A program made the translations under genes and the position numbers. Below are positions 10,693-20,100 of a stretch of DNA of 64,000 nucleotides, in pieces. Numbering within the stretch: position 1 is the first letter of the stretch; each line of letters starts with the position of its first letter. The notes beneath the pieces were generated by a model. That model ran no database searches, had not been told where the DNA came from, and was given only the letters and a program-made list of their open reading frames with translations. The stretch is from an uncultured beta proteobacterium (GTDB lineage: Bacteria > Pseudomonadota > Gammaproteobacteria > Burkholderiales > Burkholderiaceae_C): positions 80,078 through 144,077 of the forward strand of contig CAIJRK010000003.1 of assembly GCA_903823025.1 (NCBI GenBank), in the 5' to 3' direction.

Positions 10693-11148
10693 TCTCAGAA
10701 GACTACTCGCCCGATGACGGTTTAAGTCTCCAGTTGCCAATGCACCAATGGATGGGTGCGAAAAGTTCAGACTATACAGGGCGGAATCAATAGGTTAGAT
10801 TAACAATTGGCCCGTGGCTTCGAGTCACAGAGCTAACAAATCAGAGTACAAAGATTCTGAAGCGCTTGAATTATTCAATTCTGACTGGCACGGCGGAGAA
10901 TTCCCGCACAAAGGTGAAACTTGATCGCTTGCGTGGCAAGTGGCAGTTGAACACGAGCTAAGCCTTCAAAGGCTTACTCAAATATGGCCGTTTATGGGGC
11001 GGTTTTCGACTCCTGCTCCTCTCCCGAAATGTTGATTTAGTGGTTAGCGGGGCTAGTGGAGTCGGTCGTATCCGCCGGAAGCCGACGGCCACCAATACCT
11101 GTTTTCGGGTAGACCAGTTTCATGATTTAGGAGGCCGGTCAGCCGCGT

Positions 11149-11927
11149 TCATGGGTTTATGGTACGACTATCTCTGGGGCAATTTAAATACAAGGTTCTG
11201 GCTGCAGACTGTACCGTTTCTGCGCCTGTCGTCCAGTTCACCATCAATAATTGTGAATAGTGCTTCCAAACCGAAGCGGCTACATCAAGAGTGACGTCTT
11301 GCCCGAGTTCACGGAGTGCGAGTTGGACATTGCGCGCGTCTGATACCTCATTTTCATCCAGTTGCAGAGCTACATTTGAGGCGCTGCTTTGGACCCATCG
11401 GGCTAAATCTGACGCAAATTTCTTCGCGTCTTCGTCCATCAGTCTGTCGAAATCAAGGCTTCCAAATTCACGGCCTACTGGTGCCATTGAATCCCAGGCC
11501 AAATCTTCGTCAGAGAATTTATATCGACCGCCAGGCATTGAACTTGCCGAAATTCGATCACTGGGGCCAATCCAGAACTCGTGATATCCGTAAACACGGC
11601 GACTCGATGAATGGCCCCATCAGCGGGTGTCTCTCCTACGTAAAACGCACGCCGAAATGTCAGATCGGTGCCATCCTCAAATTGGACGTGAACACTGTCA
11701 TTTGAAAAATCGGTCGCCAACAGGTTGCCTTCAAAAATGTCTTCAGCAGAGCGACCAAGTCTCTTTGAAAGTGCATGCTGCCAGTTCTCCAGCATACCGA
11801 TCCATGGCATGACTGCTCTTTGTTTGAGATGATTAAGCTCTTCTTGGGCTGCAGCCCGGATATCGTCCTGAGATGGAATGTCGTCCTCACTAAATATGCG
11901 GTCCAGGTATGCTCCGCGCGCGTCCAT
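11149..11927 (-). pseudogene. Frameshifted conserved hypothetical gene(s)
   Basis: The frame of 11475..11927 (..FRRAFYVGETPADGAIHRVAVFT) continues in another frame as GYHEFWIGPSDRISASSMPGGRYKFSDEDLAWDSM, in the frame of 11149..11538. Consistent with a small deletion near 11580. Confidence 0.45.
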
Positions 11928-12490
11928 GGTTGCGATGGCGTAGTCAAGCTAGGACTGGAAATCAGTCGGCGGGGTCGGTGTACTCATATCAGACCTCCAT
12001 CTTTCATTGCGGACTTCAATGACATCCATTAGAAATCCGGAAGTGTTTGGGACGCTTCTAGCGGGCTTACGATAGCAGTTTTGGGTTCAAACGGCCTCTT
12101 CGCGGGTCATTCGCTTAGCGAGGAAGTTCCACAAAGGCGGCCAGCCAGATTGACCGTTTTTGGGTTCATTGTGCAACTGGGTCAATGCTGGCTCGGAAAC
12201 AATCTCTTTATGGAGCCGGTAAATCATGGCAGGTATATTCCCCGCCCCTTGATGCGTGTGACTTCGACAGTGTCCGAAGGGTACTGTACGCACCGCATTG
12301 GTGACGGTGCGTTCCAACGGTGGTGACCGCCTTGAAACACCTCAGCCCGTCGAAGGCCACTTGACAGGGCGGACAAAACCCATCGGCCAGCGCGACGCCA
12401 GCAACGTTGCATGGCACTTCTCGTGTGTGTCGTAGCGATCAACAGTCTTAGTAAGCCTGCTGAGCTTGGGGCTAATCAAGTTAAGTTATT

Positions 12491-12510
12491 TAATGTACGT
12501 TCGTACATTA
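12491..12510. promoter_or_regulatory. Palindromic operator upstream of the LexA-like gene
   Basis: TAATGTACG-TT-CGTACATTA, perfect 9-bp arms, 10 bp before the start codon at 12521. Confidence 0.65.
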
Positions 12511-12520
12511 AAATGGCGGA

Positions 12521-13159
12521 ATGGCACGCCCTAACAATGATGAAACTCATCTCAAGCGACTGAGAGACCATTTCGCTGTTAATCAGTGCATGCCTGCGTA
12601 TGCGGGTATCAGTCGTCTTGTTGGGTTTAAGACCAAGAATGCTGCAGTCTTGCTTGTTCAGAGGTTGAGGGACGCTGGGTACGTGAAAATCGTTGAGGGC
12701 GGTAAAGTCGTTCCACTACGCCGATTTTTTGAATTACCGCTAATGGACATGCATGTACGAGCTGGCGTGCCCGATGCGATTGATCCTCAGACGTGGGCAC
12801 CGGAGACTTTTACCCTTGAAGGGTTCCTGTTTGGCAAACCATCCAATTCTGTAGTTATTCGGGTCAAAGGTGACTCCATGCGTGATGCCGGAATATTTGA
12901 TGGTGATTTCGCTGTAGTAGAGAGGTCGCAGACAGCGAACAGCGGGCAATTTGTGGTTGCTGCTGTGGACGGTGAATTCACTCTTAAAGAGTTGAAGTAT
13001 GAGAATCAGCGTCCTGTACTGATGGCACATAACCCGAAGTACGCACCGATTTACCCTAAAGCTGATTTGATAATTTTCGGCGTCGTCCAAGGTATTGTCC
13101 GAAACTACGTTTCAGAGAAACAAATGCAAGCACCACCCCTAACAGGAGCAAAAACATGA
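12521..13159 (+). CDS. LexA/S24-family repressor-protease
   Basis: N-terminal wHTH-like segment; S24 catalytic Ser in VIRVKGDSMRDAGIFDGD and Lys in GEFTLKEL. Confidence 0.88.
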   Translation: MARPNNDETHLKRLRDHFAVNQCMPAYAGISRLVGFKTKNAAVLLVQRLRDAGYVKIVEGGKVVPLRRFFELPLMDMHVRAGVPDAIDPQTWAPETFTLEGFLFGKPSNSVVIRVKGDSMRDAGIFDGDFAVVERSQTANSGQFVVAAVDGEFTLKELKYENQRPVLMAHNPKYAPIYPKADLIIFGVVQGIVRNYVSEKQMQAPPLTGAKT

Positions 13160-13899
13160 CTTCAACAAGTCGAATTGAATGGACAGAGCAAACTTGGAAT
13201 CCAACGGTTGGATGCACCAAAATTTCCGCAGGATGCAAACATTGTTATGCCGAAGCTATGGCGCATCGATTGCAAGCGATGGGCACGCCAGGTTACGAAA
13301 AAGGTTTTGAGCTAACTATTCTGCCGCAGCGCTTGGACGATCCGCTAAAGCGAAAGAAACCAACAACGTATTTTGTCAACTCGATGTCGGATTTGTTTCA
13401 TGACCTTGTTCCTGATGAACACATTGATGCCGTCTTTCGTGTTATTCAACAAACACCTCACCATACGTATCAAATTTTGACAAAACGTGCTGCACGAATG
13501 GCACGATATTTCAAAACACGTGCAGTCCCCATCAATGCTTGGCTGGGTGTTTCAGTGGAAAACCGCAAGCAAGGTGTTCCACGAATTAAATACTTGCGAA
13601 AAGTACCTGCACATATCCGTTTTCTGTCTGTGGAGCCGCTTCTGGAAGACGTTGGAGAACTTGATTTGACAAACATTCATTGGGTGATTGTTGGCGGAGA
13701 ATCGGGACCAAAGGCCCGGCCCATGAAGCAGGAGTGGGCAGATTCGGTGCATACGCAATGTGACGAGCAAGGGGTTGCCTTTTTCTTCAAGCAATGGGGT
13801 GGTTGGGGTGCTGATGGCAAGAAACGTGCAAAGGCTGCTAATGGTCGGCTACTGAATGGGCGGACCTGGGATGCAATGCCTGAAAATGTGGGTATGTAA
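13156..13899 (+). CDS. Phage Gp37/Gp68-type (DUF5131) three-Cys-motif protein
   Basis: TRIEWTEQTWNPTVGCTKISAGCKHCYAEAMAHRL (C-x6-C-x2-C), FVNSMSDLFH, WLGVSVEN, WVIVGGESGPKARPM; overlaps the S24 gene stop. Confidence 0.9.
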   Translation: MTSTSRIEWTEQTWNPTVGCTKISAGCKHCYAEAMAHRLQAMGTPGYEKGFELTILPQRLDDPLKRKKPTTYFVNSMSDLFHDLVPDEHIDAVFRVIQQTPHHTYQILTKRAARMARYFKTRAVPINAWLGVSVENRKQGVPRIKYLRKVPAHIRFLSVEPLLEDVGELDLTNIHWVIVGGESGPKARPMKQEWADSVHTQCDEQGVAFFFKQWGGWGADGKKRAKAANGRLLNGRTWDAMPENVGM

Positions 13900-13964
13900 T
13901 GCAAGCTTGACTGACAGGGAGGTTGGGCAGTGGCTTGCTAAATTAAATAACTAACAGCACACTC

Positions 13965-15269
13965 ATGGTCAAACACGCAGACAAATACCAATGGACAATC
14001 GGCACTTTACCGCCACCCATCGATCCCCATAGTTTGGTGAAGCACAAAATAGTGCGCGGCTACTTGGAGCGTTACATCCAGGTACTGATGAGCAACTACA
14101 ACATGGAAAAACTCACTCTGTCCATTGTTGATGGATTTGCTGGCGGGGGCGAATATTCATCAGAAGACGGGTCACCGTTTCACGAAGGGTCACCGTTGAT
14201 TGCGTTGACAACCATTGCAGCCAAAGAAACCGAACTTAATGTCGGTCGCTCAAAGCCTCGAAAGGTCGATGCAAAGTATTATTTTGTTGAAAAAGTCAAA
14301 TCCAACTTCAACTACCTTGATAAGTTACTCCGTACTCGGTTTCCATCATCAAGATTTGGCGTTGACATCGAGTTGCTGAACGGTACATTTCAGGATATGG
14401 CGAGCGGGATCATTGCTGACATCCACCGTCGCGCTGGGGGCGAGAGAGCAATTTTCCTTCTTGATCAATATTCGTATGATCAAGTGACAGGGCCAATGTT
14501 GAAATTTATTTTTTCACAGGTGAAGGGTGCTGAGGTCATTTTGACATTCGCCGTTGACTCCCTGATTTCGTTTCTCGCTGACAACAAGGCAAGCCGTGCA
14601 AAGTTGGCACAAATGGGAATGGATGCACACATTGATTGGGTTGCACTTGAAGAGTTGAGGTCAGCGCCACCGGCAACGTGGCGAGCAGCCATTCAACGTA
14701 ACTTGGCGAGAGGCCTTATTGAGTCAAGTGGCGCAAAAAACTTCACTATTTTTTACATCACGCCAATGGGCAACACCTCTTGGACATATTGGTTCATTCA
14801 TCTCTCAAACAGTCCCAAGGCTCGTGATGTCATGATGGAACTTCATTGGCAGTCTGCCAACCACTTTTCGCACTACTTGGAGCCTGATATTTTCACGCTC
14901 GGGTATCAAGCGAACCTTGATCGAAACGCCACCATGCAGGATGCACTTGAATTGGGGGAAAGTCATCAGTTTGATGCATTAGCAGCCAATCGGTGCAGGA
15001 CTGGGTTGACTGAGAAATTGGTGCCAGCCATTTACGACGGAAAACCAACTCAATTTTTTCAATTGCTTGACTCAATGGGAAGTCTGACGCCTGCTACGGT
15101 AGAAATGATTCGTGATGCTATAGACCCAGCGATCCGTTGCGGTGACATTTTGGTGACTTCAACGGACGGGGTTAAAAGAACCAAAGGACATTCCGTGAAA
15201 GCGAACGATGTCTTGCAGCCTTCACCTCAAATGACGCTGATTTCCTTGCCCGGAATGGGCTACCGTTAG
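13965..15269 (+). CDS. Three-Cys-motif partner protein TcmP-like (TcmP-1)
   Basis: LVKHKIVRGYLERYIQVL...LSIVDGFAGGGEYSSEDG..GSPLIAL; downstream of a DUF5131 gene. Confidence 0.75.
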   Translation: MVKHADKYQWTIGTLPPPIDPHSLVKHKIVRGYLERYIQVLMSNYNMEKLTLSIVDGFAGGGEYSSEDGSPFHEGSPLIALTTIAAKETELNVGRSKPRKVDAKYYFVEKVKSNFNYLDKLLRTRFPSSRFGVDIELLNGTFQDMASGIIADIHRRAGGERAIFLLDQYSYDQVTGPMLKFIFSQVKGAEVILTFAVDSLISFLADNKASRAKLAQMGMDAHIDWVALEELRSAPPATWRAAIQRNLARGLIESSGAKNFTIFYITPMGNTSWTYWFIHLSNSPKARDVMMELHWQSANHFSHYLEPDIFTLGYQANLDRNATMQDALELGESHQFDALAANRCRTGLTEKLVPAIYDGKPTQFFQLLDSMGSLTPATVEMIRDAIDPAIRCGDILVTSTDGVKRTKGHSVKANDVLQPSPQMTLISLPGMGYR

Positions 15270-16460
15270 TTGTAACCTTTCTGATTTTTGAAAGTGAAGT
15301 GGACGCTTCGGGCGTTTGGTCGTAGAGTCCAAATTGATGACCTGTCCACTGGCAATTAAACGCGACAAGGATATTTGAAGGGTGTCTGGCAACCAGTCCG
15401 TTTTTTCGAGAATGTCCGCAAATTCGGTTTGACCAATTGCCTGAATACCAGAGGATAAAAAGTCCACCCAGTAAGCATCAACGACTGTTTCATCAACAGT
15501 TGACGGCTCAGTGTTGGTGTCTGGTTCGTCTGAAAACATGTCACGGACACGAGATTGTTTCTCTCGCTTGTCAAGTTTTTTCGTGGCCCGAATTTGTTTT
15601 TGAATCAGGTCAACGCCCTGTGAAATTTCCATGAACTCAATCAATCCTTTTGGATGAGAGGTCAAGTAGATTAAATGGTATTTCGGGCGCTCCTTACTTG
15701 GGTCCATCACTCGAACGTAGCCAGTGCGTGGACGATATTCATTTTTTGTTGGCGATGGCACACGACTTTTGATCCCATCACGATAGCTGTTCAGAAGCAG
15801 CTTTTCTCGCTCGTGTGGCAAATGCCCATCAAGGGTTTGAACTGTATCGTGAGATGTGCCCAAAAAGGCGGCAATGTCTGACTCCCAATCGGTCATCGCA
15901 GCGGTTCGATTGATAAAGTCGTAAATGAAGTTGATCAGAAACTCAGACCGTGGTCTTTGAAGTAAGGGTCGTAATTGATCCACGCCGACATCCTTCCATC
16001 CTTTGGGATCGATGAAGAAAAATACGAAAGCTTGGTCACCACACCAAGTCAATATGTCTTCGCGAAGATCCAAAAAATTCCCTTGAAGGTATTTTGAATT
16101 TACACCTTCAGGTGTGAATGCTTGCAGGTAAGCGGACAACCGTTTAAAAGCGCGTAGATTTTTTTCGATGTACAGCGCACGTATGTTTGCCTTAACCCCC
16201 AGGCTCAATAACTTTTTGCGACACGAATCCATGGTCTGCAACGAAATGGCAATTGAAGTGCCTGCCATTGATTCTGACTCATCACCCCAAGGGCCTGCAA
16301 AGCAGTCAACGTACCCGATTTCCACAATCCGTTCGCGTTTGGCACTCATGCCGATGATCAGGATGAGCTTTTCAAGATACGCTTCGAGCAACTTATGCTT
16401 CACCAGAGCCTGCTCACGGCCAATGTAGGTGTCAGGGATGAACTGTGGGATTTGAGTCAT
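15222..16460 (-). CDS. Second three-Cys-motif partner protein TcmP-like (TcmP-2), convergent
   Basis: ALVKHKLLEAYLEKLILIIG...IGYVDCFAGPWGDESESMAGTSIAI...AFVFFFIDPKGWKDV. Confidence 0.75.
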   Translation of the reverse strand: MTQIPQFIPDTYIGREQALVKHKLLEAYLEKLILIIGMSAKRERIVEIGYVDCFAGPWGDESESMAGTSIAISLQTMDSCRKKLLSLGVKANIRALYIEKNLRAFKRLSAYLQAFTPEGVNSKYLQGNFLDLREDILTWCGDQAFVFFFIDPKGWKDVGVDQLRPLLQRPRSEFLINFIYDFINRTAAMTDWESDIAAFLGTSHDTVQTLDGHLPHEREKLLLNSYRDGIKSRVPSPTKNEYRPRTGYVRVMDPSKERPKYHLIYLTSHPKGLIEFMEISQGVDLIQKQIRATKKLDKREKQSRVRDMFSDEPDTNTEPSTVDETVVDAYWVDFLSSGIQAIGQTEFADILEKTDWLPDTLQISLSRLIASGQVINLDSTTKRPKRPLHFQKSERLQLTVAHSGQGNQRHLR

Positions 16461-16776
16461 ATTGACTGTAGATTCATAGATGGCTATTGCACATCGGTCT
16501 GAGCCGCTGGCGTGGTGGACACAACGAGTTTGAGTTCAGTCAAGAGCTTTCATGTGTGCTACCGATTGGCACACAATTTCAGACGCCAGATTTTTTCAAA
16601 ATCCTCTCGACGGATGTTACTCGGTACTGCGTTTTCTCATTCCCATATTTTCACGGGCTCAGAGATCGCGAACAGTCTCTTTTAGATTGTGTGTGTCGGC
16701 GCAAAGATTTGCCGCAGGGACATCGTGCGGGCTTTGGCTGAGAGAAGCAGGTGCTGGGGCATAAATATCGCACTTA

Positions 16777-16821
16777 TTTGTCATATATCTCATATGGCAA
16801 ATAAGTGCGATAGTATTTGAC
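16777..16821. promoter_or_regulatory. 20-bp inverted repeat upstream of the DUF6471-like/type ISP locus
   Basis: ATCGCACTTATTTGTCATAT-ATCTC-ATATGGCAAATAAGTGCGAT, 19/20 arm match, about 5-bp spacer. Confidence 0.65.
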
Positions 16822-16842
16822 GCATTGATATGGAACGATGCA

Positions 16843-17062
16843 ATGCGTGACGAAGATTGGAAAAAGTGGGCGACCAACACCATCAAGGCAGAACTGGCCA
16901 AAGTTGGTGTCGACTATGAAGAATTAGTGCGCCGTTCCGCTGCTATTGGTGTGCAAAAAAGCTATACCGCGCATTGCGGCCAAGATCAATCGTGGCACGT
17001 TTAGCTTCATGTTTTTCATGCAGTGCATGAAGGCATTAGGAAAAACCGAAATTCGGCTGTGA
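16843..17062 (+). pseudogene. DUF6471-like small regulator, frameshifted
   Basis: MRDEDWKKWATNTIKAELAKVGVDYEELVR... continues after a +1 shift near 16975 as IAAKINRGTFSFMFFMQCMKALGKTEIRL*; length 220 bp is not a multiple of 3. Confidence 0.6.
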
Positions 17063-17123
17063 CCTTTGCTGCTAAAGCTATCCAACACCCGGTGCCCACC
17101 GGCAACAAACAACAAAGTTACTC

Positions 17124-20100
17124 ATGACCACCACTTTTAGCGATCTACTCGACGAGCTGACCGAAGCAACCCAAACAAACCGCGACAAGGGCACACAATT
17201 CGAGTTGCTTATTGCCAATTATTTGAAGACCGATCCCCAATATGCAGACCGTCTCAGCGATGTTTGGCTATGGGGTGAATGGCCTGGTCGCTGGGGCAGT
17301 GATGATGGCATCGACATCGTTGCCCGTGAGCATGGCACTGGCGACTATTGGGCGATTCAATGCAAATTTTTCTTACCAACACATTCACTTCAAAAAGCCG
17401 ACATTGATTCGTTCTTTACAGCATCCGGCAAGCTCTTTACGGACAACGAAGCAACGCACAGTTTCAGTAACCGGCTGTTGGTATGCACTACTGATAAATG
17501 GAGTTCCAAGGCTGAGGAAGCGCTGAATGGCCAGACCATTCCGGTATCGCGCCTATGGTTCAAGGATTTGTCCGATAGCCCTATTGACTGGTCACAGTTC
17601 AGTCTCTCCAACATCAAGGATATACGTCTCAAAAAGAAAAAGGAACTCCGCCCTCATCAAAGTGAAGCCACCAGCCTTGTCATTGAAGGATTTTCTAGCA
17701 ATGATCGAGGCAAGCTCATCATGGCTTGTGGTACCGGCAAAACTTTTACATCACTGCGTCTGGCGGAACAGCTCACGCCGCCCAACGGGCGAATTCTATT
17801 TCTCGCGCCATCAATATCGCTGGTTTCGCAAAGCCTGCGCGAATGGACAGCCGAAGCGCTCACGCCGATTCATGCCTTTGTCGTTTGTTCAGATACCAAG
17901 GTTGGTAAGAATGAAGAAGATATTCGCACCCACGATTTGGCCTACCCGGCCACTACGGACGCAAACAAGTTAGCGTTAGCTGCTCAGGCCATTAGTGCCG
18001 ATCGGCGTACCGTGGTGTTTTCGACTTACCAATCGATTCAGGTGGTTGCAGATGCGCAGAAAAAAGGCTTTGGTGAATTCGACCTCATTATTTGTGATGA
18101 AGCACACCGCACCACGGGTCTGACCTTACCGGGTGAAGACGACTCAGAATTTAACAAGGTTCACCACAATCACATCGTTCGCGCCAAGAAGCGGCTTTAC
18201 ATGACGGCCACCCCCCGTATTTATGCCGATGCTTCAAAAACGAAAGCGGGCAAAAGTAATGCGGTTTTGTATTCGATGGATGACGTATCCACCTACGGTC
18301 CCGAGTTTTACCGTCTGGGTTTTGGTAAGGCTGTTACCAAAGATTTGCTGTCTGAATACAAGGTGCTGATCGTTGCCGTTGAAGAAAGCAAGATGGCAAA
18401 TCTGGCAAACGCATTCAATAACGCCTACAAAATTGACGGCAAGACGGCCATTGATATTCGCTTTGCGACCAAAATTATCGGTAGTTGGAAAGGGCTTTCA
18501 AAGCAGGGGTTAAAGCTGATCGCTGAAGACGGCCAAGAGGAAGCCATGACCGAGGACGTGGCCCCGATGCGCCGCGCAGTCGCATTCTCAAGAACAATCA
18601 AAGATTCGATTCAAACGAAAGATATTTTCGGCAAGCTGGTCACGTTGTATCAGCAGTCGCACACCGATGATGAGGACGGTAATTTGGCTCGGTGTACGCT
18701 TGGCCATGTGGATGGCGGCATGAATGCGCTAAAACGGCAAACCTCTATTGACTGGCTCAAAGGCAATGTAGACGAGGGTGAATGCCGAATCCTCTCAAAC
18801 GCACGCTGCCTGTCCGAAGGCATTGATGTTCCGGCACTCGATGCGGTGGTGTTTTTTGACACACGAGAATCTATTGTGGACATCGTTCAGTCAGTTGGTC
18901 GCGTCATGCGCAAGAGCGATGGAAAGAAATACGGTTACATCATCCTGCCAGTCTGTATTCCATCCGAGAAGGTCAAGGACTACAACACCTACATCGAGAG
19001 CGACCCGCAATTCAAAGGTATCTGGAAGGTCATTAAAGCCTTGCGTGCCCATGATGAATCATTGGTTGATGAGGCAGAATTTCGACGCAAGATCAAGGTG
19101 ATCGGTGAGGGTGCTGGCGGTGGTGACGACGGTGGCCACGGTAAGGGTTGTGGCGGCGGTACTTTGCCGTTGGACTTTCCCATGTTGCCCATTGATGCCA
19201 TTGGCGATGCCGTTTATGCAGCGATTCCCCAGAAGTTGGGCGACCGCGAATACTGGAGTGAATGGGCCAAGAGCGTTGCGACGATTTCCGACCGATTGAG
19301 TGAGCGTATCAGAAGTTTGTTATCCAATCCTACCGCAAGAAGTGCCTTTGACGGTTTTTTGAAGGGTTTGCGCGACAACCTGAATCCAGCCGTCAGTGAA
19401 ACCGATGCCATTGAAATGCTGGCCCAGCACATCATCACCCGTCCGGTGTTTGAAGCGCTGTTCGAGGGCTATTCATTCACGAAAAACAATGCGGTGTCGA
19501 AGGCCTTGCAATCCGTGACCGAGGTCATGGATGATCACGCAGTAAGCAGTGAAACCGAAAGTCTGGAAAAGTTTTACGCCAACATCCGTGAGCGTGTCAG
19601 TCTGGCAAAAAGCGACAAGTCACGTCAGGAAATCATTCGCAACCTGTACGACACTTTTTTCAATAACGCTTTCCCTCGCATGGCCCAGCGCTTGGGCATT
19701 GTTTATACGCCGGTGGAGGTGGTCGATTTCATCATCCACAGCACCGAGGCGGCACTACGCAAGCACTTCAAAACCGGCCTGACTGACAAGGGTGTTCAGA
19801 TCGTTGATCCCTTCACCGGGACGGGCACATTTATCGTCCGCCTGTTGCAGTCGGGTTTGATCAAACCCGAGGACTTGGCGCATAAATACCAGCACGAACT
19901 GCACGCCAATGAACTGGTCTTGTTGGCCTACTACATTGCCGCCATCAATATTGAAAGCAGCTATCACGCCCTGACCAATGAATATCGGTCTTTTGAGGGC
20001 ATCGTCTTGACCGATACCTTCCAAATGGGCGAGAACGATAAACAGCAAGACTTTGAAGGGTTTTCGCCGGAAAACAGCGAGCGAGTCAATCGACAGCGGC

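Noticed and set aside
12087-12317. 76-aa minus-strand ORF as a phage regulator fragment
   Set aside because: Only vague resemblance; the region looks degenerate and no motif is diagnostic.
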